14,286 nt of DNA from an uncultured Bacteroidales bacterium (GTDB lineage Bacteria; Bacteroidota; Bacteroidia; Bacteroidales; F082): NCBI GenBank assembly GCA_937877465.1, contig CALFIT010000281.1:1-14286 (forward strand), in the 5' to 3' direction. Below are positions 6,680 through 13,384 of the stretch, one piece after another (within the stretch, counting starts at the first letter, position 1; each line of letters starts with the position of its first letter). The notes below the pieces were generated by a model, which made no database searches, was not told the DNA's origin, and saw only the letters and a list, made by a program, of their open reading frames with translations. The translations under genes were made by a program, and so were the position numbers.

Positions 6680-7696
6680 TTATTTGAGTATCCAAGCCTT
6701 GTATTCCGTATTGGCCCTGATTTCGCGCAAGGCGGCGGTGGCTTCCTCGTCGGTGGCATAACGCCCAAACGACACGAACCACTTGCTGCCCCTCTGCTCA
6801 TAGAAGGCTTGGGCGTAGCCTTTGTCTTTCAATGTGTTGGCCAGCCGCTCCGCGTTCTCCTCCTGCGCGAAGCACCCCGCGATGATGCGGATGTTGGCTT
6901 CCGCGACTTCGACCGAAGGCACTTGCGGCTGTTCTGGTTCTTGCTGTGGTTCAAGCTCTTGCGGCGCGACTATCTCGGTCTTCCAAGTCTTGGCCTCCGG
7001 CGTGACGACCGTCCAAGGCTCGACCTCGGCAGGCCGCCCCGTTCCGAACCATTTGCCGTAGTCGACGACCTTGAAGTAGTGGAGTCCATAGCCCACGCCG
7101 GCCAAAAGCAAAAGCCCCAAAACGACCCACAGCCAGCCAAGGCTGCGCGGCTGTCTGTCGTCATCGTCGTCATCGTCGTCGTCATGCACGGCCTTTTCGT
7201 CGACGGTGACGGGCGTGTTCTTGTCTTTCTGTTGCTGTTCAATCTCGGCCTTGATTTCGTCTTTCGTCTTCGAGCGCAGCACCGGCTCGGGCGTGAAGTC
7301 GCACAAGCCGAAGGCATCGGCGTTGTAGTTGAGCGTCGTGGCCTGTTCAAAAACGAGGTCGCCCGCCCAATCGTAATAGAGCGTGCCCACGTCGTTCAGC
7401 GGCACTTTCTTCCCCGTTTTCAAGCTGTTGAAGCAGTCGGAAACAAACATGGCCAACAAACGTTGGGCTTCGTCCTTAGGAATCTCGTTTTTGTCCGACA
7501 AATAGTTGATTACCAAATCGTTGTCTTCTCTCAGATTGGCATCAAAACTGATTTCGCTCGACGGCGAGGAAAAATAATTCGCCACGGGTTTCACCTTGGC
7601 CGAAACGGGTTTCTTGACAAAGGCGCCCAAGCCCGGCACCACCACGGTGTCGCGGACAAACAGCAGGTCTGATATGGCTTGTGCAATGGTAATCAT
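6680..7696 (-). CDS. HU-like (CCDC81-type) and SPOR domain membrane protein
   Basis: 338 residues with three parts. The N-terminal ~135 residues resemble the bacterial HU-CCDC81 pair of HU/IHF-fold domains (start MITIAQAISDLLFVRDTVVVPGLGAFVKK, then a second unit around 70-125 with VPLNDVGTLYYDW). A charged linker follows, including nine consecutive Asp (172-180). One membrane helix (~186-206) then leads to a Pro/Glu/Gln-rich periplasmic linker (~241-262) and a SPOR domain (~267-338: IRIIAGCFAQEENAERLANTLKDKG, KWFVSFGRYATDEEA). SPOR domains bind denuded glycan at division septa, and HU-fold domains bind DNA, so the layout implies a cytoplasm-to-wall link; that role is inferred. Its ATG overlaps the kdsB stop as ATGA, and trmB starts 8 bases after its own stop. 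Confidence 0.88.
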   Translation of the reverse strand: MITIAQAISDLLFVRDTVVVPGLGAFVKKPVSAKVKPVANYFSSPSSEISFDANLREDNDLVINYLSDKNEIPKDEAQRLLAMFVSDCFNSLKTGKKVPLNDVGTLYYDWAGDLVFEQATTLNYNADAFGLCDFTPEPVLRSKTKDEIKAEIEQQQKDKNTPVTVDEKAVHDDDDDDDDDRQPRSLGWLWVVLGLLLLAGVGYGLHYFKVVDYGKWFGTGRPAEVEPWTVVTPEAKTWKTEIVAPQELEPQQEPEQPQVPSVEVAEANIRIIAGCFAQEENAERLANTLKDKGYAQAFYEQRGSKWFVSFGRYATDEEATAALREIRANTEYKAWILK

Positions 7697-8451
7697 CTCT
7701 CGTCAACAAGTTGGTTTTGTGCAAATTGTTCGGCCTTGGCCAAGTCGGAAGGCGTGTCGATGGAAACGTTTTGCGATTGTGTGACGGCCAAACGAATCGA
7801 CAGGCCGTTTTCGAGCCAACGCAGCTGTTCCAGCGACTCGGCGCATTCCAAAGCCGTGGGTTGCATCTCCGCTATCCGCCTCAGCGTCGGGGCTTTATAG
7901 GCGTAAATGCCGATATGTTTGTAGAAAACGCCCTTCGTGAGCCATTCCTTGCGGTCGATGTTGCGCATGAACGGCATCGGGTTGCGACTGAAATACAGCG
8001 CGTTGCCATTCTTGTCCATCACCACCTTCACCGCATTGGGGCTGAAAAGCTCGTCCTCGTCGTCGATTCTCATGGCCAACGAAGCCAACTCGGTGTCGTC
8101 ACGCGAAATCAAGTCGACCAAGAGGTTGATTTGATTGGGTTCGATGAAAGGCTCGTCGCCTTGGATATTGATTACGGCATCGTATTGGTTTTCAAGCAAA
8201 TCCAATGCCTCGCGGCAGCGGTCGGTGCCGCTACGGTGGTTGGGGTCGGTGAGCACATAGCGTCCGCCGAAGCCCATCACCTCGTCGGCGATGCGCACGT
8301 CGTCGGTAGCCACCACCACGGCGTCCAACTTCGACTTCCACGCCTGTTCGCACACACGCCTGATCATCGTCTTGCCTTTGATCATCGCCAAAGGCTTGCC
8401 GGGGAAGCGCGTCGAGGCATAACGGGCCGGTATGATTCCTACCACTTTCAT
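7693..8451 (-). CDS. kdsB: CMP-KDO synthetase (3-deoxy-manno-octulosonate cytidylyltransferase)
   Basis: Activates KDO with CTP to give CMP-KDO for the inner core of lipopolysaccharide; cytosolic. 252 residues, the usual length. The nucleotide-binding start IIPARYASTRFPGKPL spans 6-21, RSGTDR lies at 73-78, the metal/substrate motif QGDEPFIEP at 97-105, HIGIYAYK at 179-186, LEQLRWLENG at 207-216 and SIDTPSDL at 230-237. The ATG lies 2 bases after the deoxynucleoside kinase stop, and its own TGA overlaps the HU/SPOR ATG, so the three genes are almost certainly one transcript with coupled translation. Together with lptG upstream it shows that the organism builds and exports LPS. Confidence 0.97.
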   Translation of the reverse strand: MKVVGIIPARYASTRFPGKPLAMIKGKTMIRRVCEQAWKSKLDAVVVATDDVRIADEVMGFGGRYVLTDPNHRSGTDRCREALDLLENQYDAVINIQGDEPFIEPNQINLLVDLISRDDTELASLAMRIDDEDELFSPNAVKVVMDKNGNALYFSRNPMPFMRNIDRKEWLTKGVFYKHIGIYAYKAPTLRRIAEMQPTALECAESLEQLRWLENGLSIRLAVTQSQNVSIDTPSDLAKAEQFAQNQLVDER

Positions 8452-8453
8452 TT

Positions 8454-9065
8454 TCAGAACAATCCGTTGAGCGAGCCTTCGATGCGGTCGACGACGGTGC
8501 TCAAGTCTTCGGGGTTTTCAAGTTCGATGTCATCGGTGTCGATGATGAGGAGTTTGCCGTCCTTGTAGCCGCTGATCCACTCCTCGTAACGCTCGTTGAG
8601 GTTGGTGAGATAGCTGATGCTGATGCTCTGCTCGAACTCGCGGTTGCGCTTGGCGATGTGGCGAATCAAGGTCGGCACCGAGGCCCGCAGGTAAATCAAG
8701 AGGTCGGGCGGCTGGAGAAACTTCGTCATCAGCTCGAACAGCGACTGGTAGTTCTCGAAATCGCGGGTTTCCATCAGCCCCATCGAATAGAGGTTGGCAG
8801 CGAAGATGTGGGCGTCCTCGTAGATGGTGCGGTCTTGGATGACGTCTTCGCCGCTCTTTCGGATGTCCATCACCTGACGGAAACGGCTGTTAAGGAAGAA
8901 GATTTGGATGTTGAACGACCAGCGTTGCATGTCTTCATAAAAGCTGTCGAGATAAGGGTTGTGCTCAACTTCTTCATAATGAGGCTTCCAGTTGAAATGC
9001 TTGGCTAAAAGGCCCGTGAGGGTCGTCTTTCCCGAGCCGATGTTGCCTGCTACTGCGATGTGCAT
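8454..9065 (-). CDS. Deoxynucleoside kinase (deoxyadenosine/deoxyguanosine/deoxycytidine kinase family)
   Basis: Salvage kinase that phosphorylates deoxynucleosides at the 5' position; cytosolic. 203 residues. The P-loop GNIGSGKT spans 7-14, the substrate motif EEVEHNPYLDSFY 31-43, the DRS-like motif DRTIYED 78-84, YLRASV 125-130, and the Arg-rich lid around RHIAKRNREFE 135-145. All family landmarks appear intact. Which deoxynucleoside is used cannot be decided from sequence. The 104-base gap upstream makes it the likely first gene of a unit with kdsB, HU/SPOR and trmB, although read-through from lptG is possible. No Shine-Dalgarno sequence precedes the ATG, as is common in this phylum. Confidence 0.94.
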   Translation of the reverse strand: MHIAVAGNIGSGKTTLTGLLAKHFNWKPHYEEVEHNPYLDSFYEDMQRWSFNIQIFFLNSRFRQVMDIRKSGEDVIQDRTIYEDAHIFAANLYSMGLMETRDFENYQSLFELMTKFLQPPDLLIYLRASVPTLIRHIAKRNREFEQSISISYLTNLNERYEEWISGYKDGKLLIIDTDDIELENPEDLSTVVDRIEGSLNGLF

Positions 9066-9098
9066 AATGCGTGGTTTTTTGTTGGGTTATTGAAGTGG

Positions 9099-9106
9099 CT
9101 AAATTA
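9099..9106 (-). promoter_or_regulatory. Weak candidate -7 element upstream of the deoxynucleoside kinase
   Basis: On the minus strand the sequence is TAATTTAG, one base from TANNTTTG, 33 bases before the ATG. No TTTG lies at the expected distance (the nearest is only 12 bases away). This is the best candidate in the 104-base spacer (9066-9169), which otherwise holds only an AT-rich hairpin. Confidence 0.25.
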
Positions 9107-9128
9107 AGGAAAAGTCGGCAAAGGGAGC

Positions 9129-9151
9129 GCAATTTTTTGCAGAAAAATAGC
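9129..9151 (-). terminator. Possible weak AT-rich hairpin after lptG
   Basis: Arms 9129-9137 and 9143-9151 pair in 8 of 9 positions (one A-A mismatch) around a 5-base loop, about 20 bases after the lptG stop. The stem is mostly A-T, so it is weak. It may attenuate transcription from tgt-lptG into the kinase gene, or mean nothing. Confidence 0.2.
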
Positions 9152-9169
9152 AAACCACTGAATATCAAA

Positions 9170-10249
9170 CTATTTCGGAGCCTTTTTCACCAAAAAGATG
9201 CCCAACACGCAAAAGATGATATTGGGAATCCATGCGGCCAACGCGGGCGAGAGGCTTCCCGATATGGCGAAGGTCTTGGAGACTTGCATAAAAAGGATAT
9301 AGGAAAACGCGATGCCGATGCCGATGCCGAGGTGCATCCCAATGCCGCCCCTCACCTTGCGACTCGACAGGGCCGCGCCGATGAGCGTGAGGATGATGAC
9401 CGCCGCCGGCGCCGACATGCGGTTGTGCATCTCCACCTCGTAGGCCTTCACGCCCTCCGAGCCTTTGTCCTTCATGCCCTGGATGTGGTCGCGCAGCTCG
9501 AAGTAGTCCATCTCCTCGAAGTCCTCCTTCATCTTGTAGAGGTCGGTCGGATAGAGGTTCATCAAGGTGTCGAGGTAGCGGCCTCGTTCAAGGGTCTCTT
9601 CCGCCCCGTTGATGGTGCGGATGGCGTAGGGGTCGATGCGCCAGCTGTTGTCGGCCACGGTGTCGTGATACAGGATGTCGGACATCACCTTGTAAACCAA
9701 TTCGTTGCCCTCATATTTCTCCCACGAGAACTCGTAGCCGTACTGCTTTGGGATGTTGTAGCTCTCCACATACACGAACTCGTCCTTCCCAATCTGCACA
9801 TGCACGTTGCGGCCCGAGCTTTGCACCAATTTCTCCATATACTCGTCCTTGAACTGCCGTCTGATTTCGTTGGTCTTGGGAATCAGGAAGTTGCCGAAAT
9901 AAAGCGACATGACGGCGATGGTCACGGCAGCCATCATGTAGGGGACGAGGAAACGCCAAAAGCTGATGCCGCTGCTGAGGATGGCCACAATCTCAGACCG
10001 CGACGCCATCTTTGAGGTGAAAAACACCACCGCGATGAAGGCGAACAGATGGATGAACAGGTTGATGTAATAAGGTATCGACATGATGTAGTAGTCGACC
10101 ACCACCCTTTGCCAAGGCGCGTTGTGCTTGAGGAAGCTGTCGATGTTTTCCGACACGTCGAAAATGATGACGACCAAGATCAGCATCGAGATGGCGAAGA
10201 AGAACGTCCCGATGTACTTCTTGAAGATATATGCGTCGATCTTTCTCAT
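9170..10249 (-). CDS. LptF/LptG family LPS export permease
   Basis: Inner-membrane permease of the YjgP/YjgQ family, which works with the LptB ATPase to extract lipopolysaccharide and pass it to the periplasmic bridge. 359 residues, the normal size. Three helices (~12-30, 56-78, 100-122), a periplasmic beta-jellyroll region (~125-270) and three more helices (~277-295, 303-322, 335-353) match the family layout. The N-terminus MRKIDAYIFKKYIGTFFFAI is typical of Bacteroidetes members usually annotated as LptG-like. The conserved block around SRSEIVAILSSGISFWRF (83-100) is present. The ATG follows the tgt stop with no gap (TAA then ATG), so the two are cotranscribed. LptF and LptG cannot be told apart confidently here. 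Confidence 0.93.
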   Translation of the reverse strand: MRKIDAYIFKKYIGTFFFAISMLILVVIIFDVSENIDSFLKHNAPWQRVVVDYYIMSIPYYINLFIHLFAFIAVVFFTSKMASRSEIVAILSSGISFWRFLVPYMMAAVTIAVMSLYFGNFLIPKTNEIRRQFKDEYMEKLVQSSGRNVHVQIGKDEFVYVESYNIPKQYGYEFSWEKYEGNELVYKVMSDILYHDTVADNSWRIDPYAIRTINGAEETLERGRYLDTLMNLYPTDLYKMKEDFEEMDYFELRDHIQGMKDKGSEGVKAYEVEMHNRMSAPAAVIILTLIGAALSSRKVRGGIGMHLGIGIGIAFSYILFMQVSKTFAISGSLSPALAAWIPNIIFCVLGIFLVKKAPK

Positions 10250-11380
10250 TTACAAGCGTTTGGTCACTTTCTGGAGCATCATGTCGCGCCACTCGGCGAA
10301 GTCGCCACCGATGATGTGTTGCCTTGCTTCGCGCACCAACCAGAGGTAGAACCCGATGTTGTGGAGGCTGGCGATCATGGGGCCGAGGATTTCGCCTGCG
10401 ACGAACAGATGACGCAGATAAGCCCTCGAATATTGTGCATCGACGAAAGTTTCGCCGTTGGGGTCGACGGGCGAGAAGTCGGTCTTCCACTTCTCGTTCT
10501 TGATGTTGATGATACCTTCGGCGGTGAAAATCATGCCATTGCGACCGTTGCGTGTCGGCATAACGCAGTCGAACATGTCCACGCCGCGCGAGATGCCTTC
10601 GAGGATGTTGGCAGGTGTGCCCACGCCCATCAGGTAACGCGGACGGTCTTTCGGCAGGATGGCGTTCACCAACTCGATCATCTCGTACATCTTCTCGGTA
10701 GGCTCGCCCACGGCCAAGCCGCCGATGGCGTTGCCGACGGCGTTTTTCGAGGCGATGTATTCCGCCGACCGCTCGCGCAAGTCGCGGTAGACGCAGCCCT
10801 GCACGATGGGGAACAAGGCCTGCTCGTAGCCGTATTTCGGCTCTGTGGCCAAGAAGCGGTCGCAGCAGCGGTCGAGCCAGCGGTGGGTGCGTTCCATCGA
10901 CTGTTTGGCGTAGTTGTATTCGGCGGTGCCGGGCGTACACTCGTCGAAGGCCATCATGATGTCGGCCCCGATGCTGCGCTGGATGTCCATCACGCGCTCG
11001 GGCGTAAAGAGGTGCCTTGAGCCGTCGATGTGCGACTGGAAAGTGACGCCTTCCTCTTTCATCTTGCGGATGCCCGTGAGCGAAAACACCTGAAAGCCAC
11101 CGCTGTCTGTCAGGATGGGCCGTTCCCAGCCGTTGAACCTGTGCAAGCCTCCGGCGGCTTCAAGCACGTCCAATCCGGGACGCAGATAGAGGTGATAGGT
11201 GTTGCCCAAGATGATCTGTGCCTTCACCTCGTCGCGCACGTCGCGGATGTGGCAGGCTTTCACGGTGCCCGCCGTGCCGACAGGCATGAAAATCGGGGTT
11301 TCTATCGGGCCGTGGCCGGTGTGGAGCACACACGCTCGGGCGTTGCTTTTCGGGTCGTTGGCGGCTATGTTGAAATTCAT
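10250..11380 (-). CDS. tgt: tRNA-guanine (queuine) transglycosylase, lacking the usual zinc cysteines
   Basis: Exchanges guanine-34 in GUN anticodons for a queuosine precursor; cytosolic. 376 residues from the ATG at 11380; a TTG six codons earlier gives a less typical N-terminus and overlaps the promoter. The active-site block TDSGGFQVFS (91-100) contains the catalytic D92, and GVDMFDCVMPTRNGRNG (266-282) holds the nucleophile D271. In the zinc region E. coli has CxCxxC before YSRAYL, plus a histidine in the LHN/IHN motif. Here the ungapped equivalent reads DPNGETFVDAQYSRAYL (306-321 region): all three Cys are replaced (G309, T311, D314), while H340 remains. The enzyme otherwise looks intact, so this may be a lineage variant. 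It heads a unit with lptG and is divergent from the glycosyltransferase. Confidence 0.95.
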   Translation of the reverse strand: MNFNIAANDPKSNARACVLHTGHGPIETPIFMPVGTAGTVKACHIRDVRDEVKAQIILGNTYHLYLRPGLDVLEAAGGLHRFNGWERPILTDSGGFQVFSLTGIRKMKEEGVTFQSHIDGSRHLFTPERVMDIQRSIGADIMMAFDECTPGTAEYNYAKQSMERTHRWLDRCCDRFLATEPKYGYEQALFPIVQGCVYRDLRERSAEYIASKNAVGNAIGGLAVGEPTEKMYEMIELVNAILPKDRPRYLMGVGTPANILEGISRGVDMFDCVMPTRNGRNGMIFTAEGIINIKNEKWKTDFSPVDPNGETFVDAQYSRAYLRHLFVAGEILGPMIASLHNIGFYLWLVREARQHIIGGDFAEWRDMMLQKVTKRL

Positions 11381-11385
11381 CGTTC

Positions 11386-11403
11386 TAATTTTGCGCAAAA
11401 TTA
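11386..11403. promoter_or_regulatory. Perfect 18-base palindrome in the tgt/glycosyltransferase promoter region
   Basis: TAATTTTGC followed by GCAAAATTA: each half is the exact reverse complement of the other, with no spacer. Each half contains TAATTTTG, a perfect -7 consensus, so the site could be a -7 element for tgt (minus strand, 11403-11396), an operator for a dimeric regulator, or both. It lies 5 bases upstream of the tgt ATG. Confidence 0.55.
11396..11403 (-). promoter_or_regulatory. Probable -7 element of tgt
   Basis: TAATTTTG on the minus strand matches TANNTTTG exactly and ends 15 bases before the tgt ATG, a spacing like that of the oxidoreductase promoter at 3429-3436. No TTTG was found at 19-21 bases upstream. 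Confidence 0.5.
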
Positions 11404-11426
11404 CGACTTTTTTCCCAACAATTTCC

Positions 11427-11434
11427 TATTTTTG
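11427..11434 (+). promoter_or_regulatory. Probable -7 element of the glycosyltransferase gene
   Basis: TATTTTTG on the plus strand matches TANNTTTG exactly, 22 bases before the ATG at 11457. A 5-base inverted repeat (CACTT/AAGTG, 11439-11452) lies in the leader just before the start codon and is probably too short to matter. No exact TTTG box at the expected distance. Confidence 0.5.
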
Positions 11435-11456
11435 CAAACACTTAAAAAAGTGAGCC

Positions 11457-12620
11457 ATGCAAATCGTTTTCAACTATAACAGCCTAAGTTTCATCGTTTT
11501 AGTCATTTTTATCGTTTGCCTTGTCGTCCAATTGCTCTATCATTGGGGCTTCTTCTCGAAGGTGGCCTTCTACAAAAGGAGCGCCCGCCCGAAGCTCGAC
11601 GAGGAGCTGGAGCCGGTTTCCGTCGTGCTTTGCGCCCGCGACGCCTACGAATACCTTATCGACTTGATTCCGGCCTTGCTCAAACAAGACTACCCTGACT
11701 TTGAGATTGTTGTGGTGAACGACTGCTCCGACGACGAGACCGAGGAATACCTGAAGGACTTGGAGCGCAAGGAGCCGAGGGTGAAGCCTGTGCAACTCAA
11801 GCAGCACCTCAACTTCTTCAACGGCAAGAAGTTTCCGCTTTCGATGGGCATCAAGTCGGCCAAAAACGACCTTTTGGTCCTCACCGACTGCAACTGCATG
11901 CCCGTCAACGACCAATGGCTGCGCAGCGTGGTGAACCGATACAACCAACGCACCGAAATCGTCATCGGCTACAGCCCCATCGTACACAAGAAGGGCAGCC
12001 TGAACCGCTTGATGCGTTTCGACACCCTGCAAAACGGCCTCCTCTACCTCTCCGCTGCCCTTAACCGCCATCCCTACATGGGTGTCAGCAAGAACCTGTC
12101 GTATCGCAAGGAACTGTTTTACAGAAACAAAGGCTTCATTTCGCATTACACCACCTCGATGGGCGACGACGACCTTTTCATCGGGCAGGTGGCCAACAAA
12201 AAGAACACCGAGGTGCTGATTGACGCCGAGAACGCCATCCTCACCACGCCGCCGAGCACCTTCCGCCTCTGGATGCGGCAGAAGAGCAGCCGCTACTCCA
12301 CCGTTTCGCAATACAGCACTCGGGCGCGACTTTCGCTGAGCCTGTTCTATGCGTCGCAGCTCCTGTTCTATGTCTCGTTCATCACCCTGCTCTGCCTCAA
12401 GCCCGCTTTCACCATCACCAACGGAGCCGTTTTCTACATCCCCATCTTGGCGTTTTTCTTCCTCTTACGCTTTGGCACACAGATGATTATCTACCACAAA
12501 GCCTCGAAGCGTTTGGGCGAGAAAGGCCTCTTGCCCGGCTTGGTGATCTACGATTTCCTGTTTGCCTTCCTCAGCCCTTGGCAACGACTGATGGGCAGGA
12601 TGAACTTGGGCGTGGAGTAA
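11457..12620 (+). CDS. Membrane-associated family 2 glycosyltransferase
   Basis: Predicted inverting GT-A glycosyltransferase of 387 residues, facing the cytosol and held in the inner membrane. An N-terminal helix (~10-29) precedes the catalytic domain: VSVVLCARD (54-62), DYPDFEIVVVNDCSDDET (78-95), the metal-site strand LLVLTDCNC (139-147), GVSKNLSYRKELF (209-221), GDDD (236-239) and QKSSRYSTVSQ (275-285, the QxxRW-like position with Y instead of W). Two C-terminal helices (~296-315, ~323-345) and a hydrophobic stretch (~358-373) follow. Where relatives usually have DxD (DAD), this protein reads D144-C-N146. Acceptor and donor are unknown; a role in surface glycan or glycolipid assembly is likely. 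It has its own promoter, divergent from tgt, and ends 2 bases from the convergent radical SAM gene. Confidence 0.9.
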   Translation: MQIVFNYNSLSFIVLVIFIVCLVVQLLYHWGFFSKVAFYKRSARPKLDEELEPVSVVLCARDAYEYLIDLIPALLKQDYPDFEIVVVNDCSDDETEEYLKDLERKEPRVKPVQLKQHLNFFNGKKFPLSMGIKSAKNDLLVLTDCNCMPVNDQWLRSVVNRYNQRTEIVIGYSPIVHKKGSLNRLMRFDTLQNGLLYLSAALNRHPYMGVSKNLSYRKELFYRNKGFISHYTTSMGDDDLFIGQVANKKNTEVLIDAENAILTTPPSTFRLWMRQKSSRYSTVSQYSTRARLSLSLFYASQLLFYVSFITLLCLKPAFTITNGAVFYIPILAFFFLLRFGTQMIIYHKASKRLGEKGLLPGLVIYDFLFAFLSPWQRLMGRMNLGVE

Positions 12621-12622
12621 TC

Positions 12623-13378
12623 TTATCCCTTGATCTGGATCGTGAACCCTTCGTCGATGAGCGGCTGCACTATTTGGCGCATCTCCTCAACGGTGAACTT
12701 TTGCAAGCATTCCTCGGGCGTGGGACGGTCGATGGTGTAGACCATCACTTCGCGCGGCCTCAAAAGACGCACGATGTCCATCCAGCCGTTCAAGGCTTCT
12801 GGCTTTGACGAGTCGAAGTTCTTGCTGCGCAGAAACATGGTCTGCAAGATGAAGTCGCCGCCGAATTGCTTCAGGGCCTCCAACACCTTATTAATATCAT
12901 AGCCCGGCGCGGGGTGGTTGATGCTCTCGATGAGTTCATTCGTCGGCGCGTCGATTTTCATCGTCGGGTTGTCGACCTTGCGCAAGGCAGCAAACACTTC
13001 GGGTTTGTGTACCATCGTGGCGTTTGACAGCACCGTTATCTTCGAGTCGGGATAATACCGGTCGCGAAGCCTTATTGTGTCGTCGATGATTTGCGGGAAG
13101 TCGGGGTTGAGGGTCGGCTCGCCGTCGCCGCTGAAGGTGATGGAGTCGATGGCGACATCATCGAGTTGGCATTGTTTCAGCTTGGTTTCCAACGCTTGGC
13201 GCACATCCTCTGCCGTGGGCAGCTTGGTGTCGTTGCGCCCGTCCTTGTTCCATCCGCATTCGCAATAGATGCAGTCGAAGTTGCAGAGTTTGCCTTGTGT
13301 GGGCAGCAAATTAATGCCTAAGGAGCTGCCGAGGCGGCGGCTCCTTATCGGTCCGAAAACGGTTTCTTCCCTGATCAT
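12623..13378 (-). CDS. Radical SAM protein (COG0731-like)
   Basis: Predicted [4Fe-4S] radical SAM enzyme of 251 residues; substrate unknown. The cluster motif is C32-N-F-D-C36-I-Y-C39, with an additional C41 directly after it. FSGDGEPTL (82-90) is the SAM-binding GGEP-type motif, and TVLSNAT (115-121) and MKIDAP (140-145) are typical internal strands. The opening VFGPIRSRRLGSSLGINLLP is characteristic of the COG0731 group, which is related to but shorter than the wybutosine enzyme TYW1; bacteria do not make wybutosine, so the job here is not known to me. The ATG starts 6 bases after the RNase Y stop, indicating cotranscription with rny, and the 3' end faces the glycosyltransferase gene with a 2-base gap. 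Confidence 0.9.
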   Translation of the reverse strand: MIREETVFGPIRSRRLGSSLGINLLPTQGKLCNFDCIYCECGWNKDGRNDTKLPTAEDVRQALETKLKQCQLDDVAIDSITFSGDGEPTLNPDFPQIIDDTIRLRDRYYPDSKITVLSNATMVHKPEVFAALRKVDNPTMKIDAPTNELIESINHPAPGYDINKVLEALKQFGGDFILQTMFLRSKNFDSSKPEALNGWMDIVRLLRPREVMVYTIDRPTPEECLQKFTVEEMRQIVQPLIDEGFTIQIKG

Positions 13379-13384
13379 GACAGC

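Noticed and set aside
5985..6782. Longer trmB beginning at 6782
   Set aside because: The first 37 codons lie inside the HU/SPOR coding sequence and have no family similarity; MSKKNKL at 6671 is the usual start.
6809..7672. Long plus-strand frame opposite the HU/SPOR gene
   Set aside because: Includes Val/Ile runs that are only the complement of the Asp run; no independent support.
10049..11020. Long plus-strand frame opposite lptG and tgt
   Set aside because: Spans the junction of two well-supported genes on the other strand, with His/Asp/Val bias.
11381..11398. TTG start for tgt
   Set aside because: It would lie within the palindrome and -7 element; the ATG at 11380 gives a normal Tgt N-terminus.
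11439..11452. Hairpin CACTT/AAGTG in the glycosyltransferase leader as a regulatory RNA
   Set aside because: Only five pairs, mostly A-T; too weak and too likely by chance to call.
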